A model generated the notes under the pieces. It was given only the letters and a program-made list of their open reading frames with translations. It had not been told where the DNA came from and searched no databases. From the NCBI RefSeq assembly GCF_027111275.1, contig NZ_CP114286.1:1550001-1614000 (forward strand): a DNA stretch of 64,000 nt, read 5' to 3'. Positions 26,353 through 33,682 of this stretch are shown here, piece after piece. A program made the translations under genes and the position numbers. Source of the stretch: Flavobacterium luteolum. Its GTDB lineage: Bacteria; Bacteroidota; Bacteroidia; Flavobacteriales; Flavobacteriaceae. Numbering within the stretch: position 1 is the first letter of the stretch; every line of letters starts with the position of its first letter.

Positions 26353-27210
26353 TTACTTTTTTATAGTTATTCCGTTTAATATTTCTCTAATTTTATTTAC
26401 ACTTTCCATTTCTTCAAAAATGGCGTTGTAATTGTCGTCTGCCAGCAAATCTCTAAACTGAGTTAAATTTGCAATATAACCTTCTAAGGTTTCCAGAACG
26501 TATTCTTTGTTTTGTTTAAAAATGGGTGTCCACATTGCGGGTGAACTTTTTGCCAGACGAACGGTACTTTCAAATCCACTTCCCGCCATATCAAAAATAT
26601 CTTGTTCGTCTTTTTCTTTGATCATTACTGTTTTTCCAAGCATGAACGAACTAATGTGCGATAAATGCGAAACGTAAGCAATGTGTTTGTCGTGCGAAAT
26701 TGGGTCCATATATCGAATCCTCATTCCTATTTCGCTGAAAAGCTGCAACGCTTTTTCCTGCAATTTGAAAGCGGTTTTTTCCACTTCACAAATAATGTTT
26801 GTTTTTCCTTGAAACAAACCTTTTATCGCCGCCGAAGGTCCAGAAAACTCTGTTCCTGCAATTGGATGCGTGGCAATAAAATTTCTTCTTTTCGGATGAT
26901 TGGCCACCACATCACAGATGGGCTTTTTGGTCGATCCTACTTCAAATACAATTGTTTTGTCTCCAACTGCATCCAGAACTTTAGGCAACACTGTCAGCGC
27001 AACATCTACCGGAACCGAAACGATTACAAAATCTGCCTTTTGTAAATCTTCGAAGCTTCCCGCTTCATCAATAACTCCAAGATCAATCGCTTCCTGCAAA
27101 TGTTTTTCGTTATTGTCAATTCCGAAAATAGTCGCATTCGGATGCTTTTCTTTGATGTCCAACACCATCGAACCGCCAATTAATCCTATTCCTATTACGT
27201 ATACTTTCAT
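26353..27210 (-). CDS. tyrA: Prephenate dehydrogenase
   Basis: The 285-residue NAD(P)-dependent enzyme oxidatively decarboxylates prephenate to 4-hydroxyphenylpyruvate for tyrosine synthesis. The N-terminal Rossmann motif is VIGIGLIGGSM. Other signatures are VFEVGSTK, THPIAGTEFSGP, YVSHLSHISSF and the dimerisation helices. There is no ACT domain, as is common in Bacteroidota. It lies 12 nt upstream of the DAHP synthase gene, in the same operon. Confidence 0.95.
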   Translation of the reverse strand: MKVYVIGIGLIGGSMVLDIKEKHPNATIFGIDNNEKHLQEAIDLGVIDEAGSFEDLQKADFVIVSVPVDVALTVLPKVLDAVGDKTIVFEVGSTKKPICDVVANHPKRRNFIATHPIAGTEFSGPSAAIKGLFQGKTNIICEVEKTAFKLQEKALQLFSEIGMRIRYMDPISHDKHIAYVSHLSHISSFMLGKTVMIKEKDEQDIFDMAGSGFESTVRLAKSSPAMWTPIFKQNKEYVLETLEGYIANLTQFRDLLADDNYNAIFEEMESVNKIREILNGITIKK

Positions 27211-27257
27211 AATTTTTTAAATTCCAAAATTTTAAATTCCAAATTCCAATTAAAAAG

Positions 27258-27284
27258 CTTCGACTTCGCTCAGCCTGACAATCT
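27258..27284. repeat. Dispersed repeat CTTCGACTTCGCTCAGCCTGACAATCT
   Basis: This is a 27-bp exact copy of the right arm at 28577-28603. It lies between the aminotransferase and tyrA genes, inside the operon. Confidence 0.8.
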
Positions 27285-27324
27285 GGATAAAAATCTTGAT
27301 TCTTGATTCTACAATCTTAATACT

Positions 27325-28470
27325 CTAAAATCGATCAATCGCTTCTTGTACTTTTTCTTCTTTTACACAAAGTGAGAATCTGATATATCCTTCGCCGTTG
27401 CTTCCAAAAATGGTTCCCGGTGTAATGAAAATATGTTTCTCATATAATATTTCGTCAATGAACTTCTCTGCTGATTCGATTCCTTCTGGCAATTTTGCCC
27501 AAACAAAAAGACCAACTCCTTCTTTATATACTTTACAGTTTAGCTTTTCAGCTAATTTCTCCGTTAATTCTCTACGGCGTCTGTAAATTTTGTTTTGGTA
27601 TTCGAACCACGATTTGTCACATTTTAAAGCTGCAATTGCGCCTTTTTGGATTCCGTAATACATACCGCTGTCCATGTTACTCTTTACTTTTAGAACCGCA
27701 TCGATAATTTCAGGATTTCCTAAAACCATTCCGACTCTCCAGCCTGCCATGTTGAATGTTTTACTTAATGAATTCAGCTCTAAAGCCACATCCTTCGCAC
27801 CTTCAACTTGCAATAAACTCATCGGATTATCATTCAAAACAAAACTATATGGATTGTCGTTGATCAATAATATATTGTGTTTTTTAGCAAAAGCAACCAA
27901 TTTTTCAAATAACGCTAAACTTCCTCTAGCTCCTGTTGGCATGTGTGGATAACCCAGCCACATAATTTTTACTTTCGAAAGATCCAGTTTTTCAAGAGCT
28001 TCAAAATCCGGTTCCCATCCATTTTCTTCTTTCAAATCATAATAAACCGGAACTGCCTGAACCAAATTAGTTACCGAAGTATAAGTTGGATAACCTGGAT
28101 TCGGAATTAAAACGTGATCGCCTTCGTTTAAAAATGCTAACGAAATATGCATAATTCCTTCTTTCGAACCCATAAGAGGTAATATCTCATTATTCGGATT
28201 CACTTCAACACCAAACTGATCACGATAAAAATCTGCCATCGCCTGCCTCATTTCTGGTAATCCCTGATAGCTTTGATAACCATGTCCATTTTCGTCTTGA
28301 ATTGCTGCGGCAACCGCTTCAATTACTGCTTTTGACGGACTCAAATCAGGGCTTCCAATTCCCATGTTGATGATCGATTTTCCTTCAGACATCAACTGAC
28401 GAACTTCTCTTAATTTTGATGAGAAGTAGTATTCTTCAACTGTGTCTAATCGTTTTGCTGTTGTAATCAT
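27325..28470 (-). CDS. Class I/II pyridoxal-phosphate aminotransferase (aromatic amino acid)
   Basis: The 381-residue fold-type I aminotransferase shows MGIGSPDLSPS, NPGYPTY, the PHMPTGA substrate loop (usual NPTG replaced), INDNPYSFV and the PLP lysine in LNSLSKTFNMAGWRVG. A C-terminal RFSLCVKEEKVQEAI contains the carboxylate-binding Arg. From its operon position between pheA and tyrA, it probably transaminates phenylpyruvate and 4-hydroxyphenylpyruvate, but a broader aspartate or LL-DAP type specificity cannot be excluded. Confidence 0.9.
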   Translation of the reverse strand: MITTAKRLDTVEEYYFSSKLREVRQLMSEGKSIINMGIGSPDLSPSKAVIEAVAAAIQDENGHGYQSYQGLPEMRQAMADFYRDQFGVEVNPNNEILPLMGSKEGIMHISLAFLNEGDHVLIPNPGYPTYTSVTNLVQAVPVYYDLKEENGWEPDFEALEKLDLSKVKIMWLGYPHMPTGARGSLALFEKLVAFAKKHNILLINDNPYSFVLNDNPMSLLQVEGAKDVALELNSLSKTFNMAGWRVGMVLGNPEIIDAVLKVKSNMDSGMYYGIQKGAIAALKCDKSWFEYQNKIYRRRRELTEKLAEKLNCKVYKEGVGLFVWAKLPEGIESAEKFIDEILYEKHIFITPGTIFGSNGEGYIRFSLCVKEEKVQEAIDRF

Positions 28471-28532
28471 TGTTTTTAATTTTTGCTATATGCTTTAAGC
28501 CTTAGGCTTTATGCTTTTTCTTTTTTTGATCT

Positions 28533-28598
28533 GTCACCCTGAGCGAAGTCGAAGGGCTTTCCAATTGGAACATAGGCTTCGACTTCGCTCAGCCTGAC
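28533..28598. repeat. Inverted repeat GTCACCCTGAGCGAAGTCGAAG inside the aromatic operon
   Basis: Arms at 28533-28554 and 28577-28598 are complementary except for two bases, with a 22-nt spacer. The right arm is duplicated exactly at 27258. The element lies between pheA and the aminotransferase and would form a strong hairpin in the operon mRNA without a T tract. Confidence 0.8.
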
Positions 28599-28641
28599 AA
28601 TCTAAAATCTTATTTCGTTAATCTTCAATCTAAAATCAACT

Positions 28642-29481
28642 TTATGACTCAGTCAAAGGTTTTGTGTTTTTATATTCTCCCAACACTTTAAAATATTCTG
28701 CCATGATGTTTAATAACGTTTTGGCTTTTGCAAAATCTTCGTATTTCTCGAATGTTACATCTACGAAGAATGAATATTTCCAAGGTGTTTCAATTTTTGG
28801 AAGCGACTGGATTTTTGTCAAATTCAGTTTGCAGTCGCTCATTACATTTAAAACTGCTGCTAAGCTTCCTCTTTTATGATCTAATTCAAATTTTACAGAG
28901 GCTCTGTTGATTTCGTTTTCTGGCAAAAATGAATTTTGCTTTTTAATGATTACAAAACGAGTCATATTATTTTTAATCGTTTGAATCGATGATGCAATAA
29001 TATCCAGATCGTACATTTCAGAAGCGGTTACACTTGCAATCGCTGCAATTCCGGTCAATTGTTTTTCTTGAATTCTTCTAGCTGTTTCAGCCGTATCTTT
29101 ATCCTCAACCAGTTTGATATTTGGATATTGTTTCAAAAAATCCATACACTGCAAAAGTGCCATTGGGTGCGAATGAACTTCTCTTATATCGTCAATTTTC
29201 TGACCTTTTAAAGCCATTAAATTCTGCTGAATGTTTAAATAATGCTCTCCAATTATGTGCAAATTATTCTTATCAATCAATGCATAATTCGGAATAATTG
29301 GCCCTGCAATTGAATTTTCGATCGCCATAACGGCCTGATCAGATTTTCCGGCAATAAGGCTGTCGATCAATTCTTCAAAAGACAGACATTCATCAATATC
29401 CACATTTTCAGAGAAATACTCTTTCACAACCTGATGATGAAATGATCCTTTAATACCTTGTATTGCAATTTTCGTTGTCAT
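28642..29481 (-). CDS. pheA: Prephenate dehydratase with ACT domain
   Basis: The 279-residue protein converts prephenate to phenylpyruvate. The catalytic domain (residues about 3-180) contains IQGIKGSFHHQVVKEYF, IENSIAGPI, HSHPMALLQC, DTAETARRI and NNMTRFVIIKK, in which the Thr-Arg-Phe triad is intact. The C-terminal ACT domain (RGSLAAVLNVMSDCKLNLTK then IQSLP) is the usual phenylalanine feedback site. It is first in the operon and preceded by a Phe-rich leader peptide with a terminator, so transcription attenuation is likely. Confidence 0.97.
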   Translation of the reverse strand: MTTKIAIQGIKGSFHHQVVKEYFSENVDIDECLSFEELIDSLIAGKSDQAVMAIENSIAGPIIPNYALIDKNNLHIIGEHYLNIQQNLMALKGQKIDDIREVHSHPMALLQCMDFLKQYPNIKLVEDKDTAETARRIQEKQLTGIAAIASVTASEMYDLDIIASSIQTIKNNMTRFVIIKKQNSFLPENEINRASVKFELDHKRGSLAAVLNVMSDCKLNLTKIQSLPKIETPWKYSFFVDVTFEKYEDFAKAKTLLNIMAEYFKVLGEYKNTKPLTES

Positions 29482-29486
29482 ATAGT

Positions 29487-29518
29487 CAAAAAAAAATCCT
29501 GATTTGCATCAGGATTGT
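29487..29518 (-). terminator. Attenuator terminator before pheA
   Basis: On the minus strand AATCCTGA (from 29516) pairs with TCAGGATT (to 29495) around the 6-nt loop TGCAAA and is followed by an unbroken T run. It ends only a few nt before the pheA ATG. Its 5' arm can instead pair with the leader segment at 29564-29573 (10 bp), which would form the antiterminator. Confidence 0.85.
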
Positions 29519-29548
29519 ATATTAGTTTTATTTGTCTTAAATTTTATC

Positions 29549-29629
29549 TCAAATAACCATAGCACAATCCTGACTTCTACTAAAGAAGAAATAAAAATTG
29601 TTGCTAAAATAAAAACGGTTACTTGCCAT
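29549..29629 (-). CDS. Phenylalanine operon leader peptide
   Basis: A 26-codon ORF (ATG at 29629, TGA at 29549) has a Phe/Tyr run in the middle: RFYFSNNFYFFFS, i.e. six Phe and two Tyr within 11 codons. The codons after the run (SQDC) coincide with the sequence TCAGGATTGT that is complementary to the 5' arm of the pheA terminator. This is the textbook layout of ribosome-mediated transcription attenuation: stalling at Phe codons would free the antiterminator and allow pheA operon transcription. The frame and pairing are seen directly; the mechanism is inferred. Confidence 0.8.
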   Translation of the reverse strand: MASNRFYFSNNFYFFFSRSQDCAMVI

Positions 29630-29729
29630 TTTGTTTGTGTTTTGTTTTAAATTCTCTGCGAATGTATAAATTATTTTTAGCGCACCAAAAAAAAGATTGC
29701 ATTTTATGAAACAAAAAGGGATTTCTTAA

Positions 29730-29737
29730 CAAATTTA
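29730..29737 (-). promoter_or_regulatory. Candidate -7 element for the pheA leader transcript
   Basis: The minus strand reads TAAATTTG, an exact TAnnTTTG, about 100 nt upstream of the leader peptide ATG. I see no clear -33 TTG. Confidence 0.4.
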
Positions 29738-29791
29738 GCAGGTTTTGTATGATAATATAAAAAAATCGGCTTAAAATGAGAATATTAGAAT

Positions 29792-29852
29792 GAGGTTCTA
29801 AGGCTCTGAGATGCTAAGGTTCTAAGTTTTTTCGCCACGAATTCACGAATTA
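29792..29852. repeat. Degenerate GAGGTTCTAAGGCTCTGAG repeat plus CGCCACGAATTCACGAATT copy
   Basis: A string of CTAAGG/CTGAG octamer variants (29792-29826) is followed by the dispersed sequence also found in the hairpin at 7511. Confidence 0.7.
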
Positions 29853-29906
29853 GTACAAATCATTGTTGTTGATTCATTCAAATTACACAGATTATTCTCG
29901 GTGTTT

Positions 29907-30010
29907 TTGTCATTTCGAGGAACGAGAAATCTCCACAAGAAGCTCGACAAAGATTGGCGATTTTGATTATGGAGTTACTTGCGAAGATTTCTCGTTCCTC
30001 GAAATGACAA
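29907..30010. repeat. 26-bp perfect inverted repeat downstream of DUF1501 gene
   Basis: Arms TTGTCATTTCGAGGAACGAG.. at 29907-29932 and 29985-30010 are exact reverse complements with a 52-nt spacer. The right arm ends 10 nt from the DUF1501 stop codon. Confidence 0.9.
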
Positions 30011-30019
30011 GATTACTAT

Positions 30020-31186
30020 TTATGTAAACAGTCCAGAAACTGGTTTATTTGCAATCCCGATTTTAGAATAATCGAAGTTCATTTTTTCTTTTAATAAAGA
30101 CGCATAGACACTTCTGAAATCAATTTCATATTTTAAATCGCCATTATCTAAGTCTGCCAGATTTGGATTTCTTCCTAAAATAGTTCCTTTATTATTTCCT
30201 CCGATGATAAACATTGGCGCTGCAGTTCCATGATCGGTTCCGTTGCCGTTGTCTTTTACTCGTCGTCCGAATTCTGAAAAAACTACAACTGTTACATTCT
30301 GTAATAACTGTGACTGCTTTAAATCACAATAAAAACTATATAATGAATCATTTAAATCAGTCAATTTACGTTCATGAATGGAAAGCTGATTATCGTGTGT
30401 ATCAAATCCGTTTAAAGAGGTATAATATACTTTTGAATTAAGATTCCCTTTTATCAATCGCGCAATCCATTCCAGGTTTTTGGATAATTCAGTTTTCGGA
30501 TAACTGATTTCCGTTTTAGATTTCGCCAAAGCTTTCTGAATTTCATCTGAACCTTCGGTAACTGAATTCGCAATTTTTCGAACAAAATCCAAATGCGGAT
30601 TTTTGGACAATGTCACATCTTCTTCTCTAGATTTTACCTTAAATCGGTTCGGATCTTTTACAGTTATAAAATTCGGCTCTACTCCTTTTAAAGCCAAATT
30701 ATCAATCGAATCTAAGTTGATTCCTGCAGTCGCCTGATGTCCGTTGCATTGCAAATCCAGAAATCTTCCAAGCCAGCCTTCATTCATATATTTATTAGAA
30801 TCGGTTGCAGTTTGCCAAATCTCCTGGCTTCTAAAATGGGAACGAATTGGTTCTGGATAACCCACATTCTGAATTACGGTCAAATCGCCATTTTGCTGCA
30901 TTTGGGCAAAATCTTTCAACGAAGGATGAAAAGCCATTCCTTTATTTTTACTAATCACCAAATCTTTATTTAAAGCTATTTTGGCTCTATAATCATAATA
31001 TAATGGATCATCGTACGGGATAAAAGTATTTAAACCGTCGTTTCCGCCATTCAGCTGTACAAAAACAACACATTGTTCTCCTACAATCAAATTGTTCTGA
31101 GAACCAAAAGCGTGTAAAAAATCAGGAAGCACAAGCAATCCGCCTGTAAAAGTTCCCGTCAATGTAAGAAAATTTCTTCTGTTCAT
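30020..31186 (-). CDS. DUF1501 domain protein (exported, sulfatase-like fold)
   Basis: The 388-residue protein begins RRNFLTLTGTFTGGLLVLP, a twin-arginine-like signal, then VFVQLNGGNDGLNTFIPYDDPLYYDYRA, which is the DUF1501 hallmark. FDTHDNQ and FSEFGRRVKDNGNGTDHGTAAPMF contain conserved His/Asp residues resembling an alkaline phosphatase/sulfatase metal site. It is always found with DUF1800 partners; here the DUF1800 gene is 12 nt upstream in the same operon. Function is unknown; an envelope hydrolase is possible. Confidence 0.9.
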   Translation of the reverse strand: MNRRNFLTLTGTFTGGLLVLPDFLHAFGSQNNLIVGEQCVVFVQLNGGNDGLNTFIPYDDPLYYDYRAKIALNKDLVISKNKGMAFHPSLKDFAQMQQNGDLTVIQNVGYPEPIRSHFRSQEIWQTATDSNKYMNEGWLGRFLDLQCNGHQATAGINLDSIDNLALKGVEPNFITVKDPNRFKVKSREEDVTLSKNPHLDFVRKIANSVTEGSDEIQKALAKSKTEISYPKTELSKNLEWIARLIKGNLNSKVYYTSLNGFDTHDNQLSIHERKLTDLNDSLYSFYCDLKQSQLLQNVTVVVFSEFGRRVKDNGNGTDHGTAAPMFIIGGNNKGTILGRNPNLADLDNGDLKYEIDFRSVYASLLKEKMNFDYSKIGIANKPVSGLFT

Positions 31187-31198
31187 GATTACTGCCTT

Positions 31199-32596
31199 TT
31201 AGATTAATTGATATTCGGGAAGTTTGGTGATGTAATTAAAAAGTCTGACCACAGCAAAATCAGCGTGCGGATCTTTGGGATCAAAATCATATTTCAGAAG
31301 ATTCTCCATGTCTTTTTGCATCGATTCGTTTACATCAAATAAAAGTCTATTCGATAATTCGGCAATAATGGTTTTATTGTTTCCGCTGGAATCAAAATCA
31401 ATCTTCACATCGATTTTTTCGAATTCTGCTTTTGGCGACTGAATTTGCCCATCCATTGTGTTTAATATTTTTCTCGAAATTGTCCTTCCATTACAAAGTA
31501 AATCTGAAGTATTGTTTCGCTGCAAATAAACCTGAGAAGTCAACCATGAATTTCCCCCATCCCAACCTTTTACATTCACCTGATTATACAAATCCATTCC
31601 TTGTTGTCTCATGAAAAGTGCAATCATAGCATTGTCAAAATCTTTAATTTCTAATTCATCAATAAGCTGAATAATATAAACCAATGGATCTTTGATTTTG
31701 TTTCCGGCATTTTCTTTCGCGTATTCTTCTGTGAAAATTTTAGTCAGCAAAGGTTCAATTTCGAAGTTTTTCTTTCGAAAGTAATCGCCATAATGAACCA
31801 CCAAATCTTCTGGCGGATTATCATAAATAAACCATTTAAGAATTTTTCGCGTGATTAAATATGGAATGTTTTTCTGTTCAAAAATAATATCGACTAAATC
31901 GTCTGCTTTCCAGTTTCCGGTTTTTCCGAAATACGTTTTGTCGCTGTTATCTTCTATATTTTTTCGATAAACTGCGCCCTCATCACCATAATTTAACCCA
32001 GCCAAAGCCCGTGCGCCGTTCTTAATATCGCTTTCTGAATAATTCCCAATTCCAATTGTGAATAATTCCAATAATTCCCGACTTAGATTTTCGTTGAATT
32101 TGCCCTTTTTATTATCGACATTATCCAGATATTTAATCATAGCATTCGATTTCAGAATCTGTTTCGTTAATTCCTTAAAATTACCAAAAGCATTTTCGCG
32201 CAAAATCATGTTGTGCTGATAAATCCAATAATTGACTTTTACTTTTTGGGTTGTCGACACGAAGTGATTGTGCCAGAAACAGACCATGTTTTCGCGAAGC
32301 GGAAATTCATCTGTCCGCATTTTATCAATCCACCACTTTCTGAATTCTATAGCCGAATAAACTTCTCTTTTGAGAACTTTTTTCTTAGCTACTGAATCAG
32401 CATCTTTAATGGATTGTTTTAATTCCTTTAGTTGAAGAAGTGTTTTAGGATCGTCTTCTAAAAAAGTGGGGAGTTGTTTGTCAACCTTTGAAGCATAAGA
32501 TTTTTTCAGAAATTTTTCAATTCCTAATTTCTCGATTTCATCGGCTTCTTTTCCTGAGAAGCCTAATCGTAAGGACCAAAGACTGCTTTTTTTCAT
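31199..32596 (-). CDS. DUF1800 family protein
   Basis: The 465-residue, helix-rich protein matches DUF1800: LWSLRLGFSGKEADEIEKLG, the central RENMVCFWHNHFVS, DNVDNKKGKFNENLSRELLELFTIGIGNYSESDIKNGARALAG and QGMDLYNQVNVKGWDGGNSWL. No signal peptide is evident at the annotated start. It is paired with the DUF1501 gene. The pair is widespread in Bacteroidota and Planctomycetes without an assigned role. Confidence 0.9.
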   Translation of the reverse strand: MKKSSLWSLRLGFSGKEADEIEKLGIEKFLKKSYASKVDKQLPTFLEDDPKTLLQLKELKQSIKDADSVAKKKVLKREVYSAIEFRKWWIDKMRTDEFPLRENMVCFWHNHFVSTTQKVKVNYWIYQHNMILRENAFGNFKELTKQILKSNAMIKYLDNVDNKKGKFNENLSRELLELFTIGIGNYSESDIKNGARALAGLNYGDEGAVYRKNIEDNSDKTYFGKTGNWKADDLVDIIFEQKNIPYLITRKILKWFIYDNPPEDLVVHYGDYFRKKNFEIEPLLTKIFTEEYAKENAGNKIKDPLVYIIQLIDELEIKDFDNAMIALFMRQQGMDLYNQVNVKGWDGGNSWLTSQVYLQRNNTSDLLCNGRTISRKILNTMDGQIQSPKAEFEKIDVKIDFDSSGNNKTIIAELSNRLLFDVNESMQKDMENLLKYDFDPKDPHADFAVVRLFNYITKLPEYQLI

Positions 32597-32652
32597 CGTT
32601 CAGAAATTATTACAATAAGACTTGAATTTCTTTTAAAGGTTTAATTTTAAAA

Positions 32653-32685
32653 GAGGCTAAGTCGCTAAGATTCTGAGGTGCTAAG
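32653..32685. repeat. Degenerate CTAAG/CTGAGG repeat string
   Basis: This is the same style of sequence as at 29792 and 58559 (AGATTCTGAGGTGCTAAG). It lies in the DUF1800 upstream region. Confidence 0.6.
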
Positions 32686-32766
32686 TTTTAAAAGTCTTTA
32701 GTAATAATTAGAACGGGGAATTTTTAGGGATATTGTTTTCAAAATATTAAACAATCAAAATGAAAT

Positions 32767-32794
32767 ATAGCCCGTGGTTAAAACCACGGGCTAT
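32767..32794. terminator. 13-bp perfect hairpin overlapping a stop codon
   Basis: ATAGCCCGTGGTT (32767-32779) pairs with AACCACGGGCTAT (32782-32794) around 2 nt. The stop codon of the 90-residue gene (32791-32793) lies inside the right arm. The GGCTATGTTATT flank is shared with the hairpin in element A. Confidence 0.75.
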
Positions 32795-33063
32795 GTTATT
32801 AGAAATTCATCTATAAATTTTTTATTTTCATCAACATAAAGAAAATAATTACCGATCTTTTTTTCAGCTTTAGAAAGTTCTAATTTGATTTCAATACAAG
32901 GAGTAGGAATAAAACAATGATCAATTAAAATTGAAATAGATTTTGAAATAATGTCATCATAATCAATATTTCCATATTCCTCGCGATTTAAATTTTGAAA
33001 ATATTGCATTGCCAATTGATAATATTCATTTTTATTATTAGTGACATGTAAATTAGCATTCAT
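32791..33063 (-). CDS. Small protein of unknown function
   Basis: A 90-residue, acidic, soluble product without signal peptide or recognisable motif. The segment CFIPTPCIEIKLELSKAEKKIG has two Cys close together. It follows the lipoprotein gene at 33090 by 26 nt on the same strand, so the two may be co-transcribed. Codon use looks like the neighbourhood. Its stop codon is inside a hairpin. Confidence 0.6.
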   Translation of the reverse strand: MNANLHVTNNKNEYYQLAMQYFQNLNREEYGNIDYDDIISKSISILIDHCFIPTPCIEIKLELSKAEKKIGNYFLYVDENKKFIDEFLIT

Positions 33064-33089
33064 ATTTTTTTGATTAAAAAACTGACCTA

Positions 33090-33566
33090 TTATCTTTTAA
33101 TAGAATCCAATGTTTGTTGATTAATTTGCTTTCTTTCTATCATAAACTTAAACCAGTTTTCCAATTTCTGTTTCTCTTTTTTTTCCATTTTACTAATATC
33201 AATTTGAGGAAAATTGGTATGATCTATTCCATGCTTCTCTAAAATAGCATCGTAATAATCATAGTAAGCTCTTTCATAATTAAAATTCTCCGCCATAATT
33301 TTCGCGTACACCATTACACTATCTGTACTTTCACGAAAACAACAATCTTTAAAACTATAAAAAAGTTCATCATAAGCATCAACATCACCATGCTTTTTAA
33401 CCCGATTAATCAATGTATCATAATTTGTTGTCCTAGAACTTATAGTTCTAACCTCATCTTGATTAATTTTCTCTATATTATTTTCTTTTTGAGTTTGCAC
33501 TTGCTCCACGTTTTCTTTACATGAAATAAGGCACAATAAAAAAACTAACCCTAAAATTTTATTCAT
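33090..33566 (-). CDS. Lipoprotein of unknown function
   Basis: The start at 33566 is preferred (MNKILGLVFLLCLISCKEN), giving about 158 residues; two codons upstream another ATG is possible. The N-terminus is a lipoprotein signal with lipobox LISC. The mature part is helical and charged with a Cys-Cys pair (FKDCCFRES). I do not recognise a family. It probably forms a small operon with the 32791 gene. Confidence 0.7.
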   Translation of the reverse strand: MNKILGLVFLLCLISCKENVEQVQTQKENNIEKINQDEVRTISSRTTNYDTLINRVKKHGDVDAYDELFYSFKDCCFRESTDSVMVYAKIMAENFNYERAYYDYYDAILEKHGIDHTNFPQIDISKMEKKEKQKLENWFKFMIERKQINQQTLDSIKR

Positions 33567-33590
33567 ACACATTGTTTAAATACAATTTAA

Positions 33591-33624
33591 CAAAAAAAGC
33601 AGTTATCATTATAATAACTGCTTT
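33591..33624 (-). terminator. Intrinsic terminator of nrdA
   Basis: AAAGCAGTTAT (33596-33606) pairs with ATAACTGCTTT (33614-33624). Reading the minus strand, the stem is followed by T-rich sequence. It lies about 60 nt after the nrdA stop codon. Confidence 0.8.
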
Positions 33625-33682
33625 CTATTAATTCAAGGAATAATCTTTCCTCTTTACTCTATTTTCTTTCTTCTAAAAGAAA

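Noticed and set aside
29482..29740. T-box or protein-binding (TRAP-like) control of pheA
   Set aside because: No T-box sequence or regularly spaced triplets are seen, whereas a Phe-codon leader and alternative stems are.
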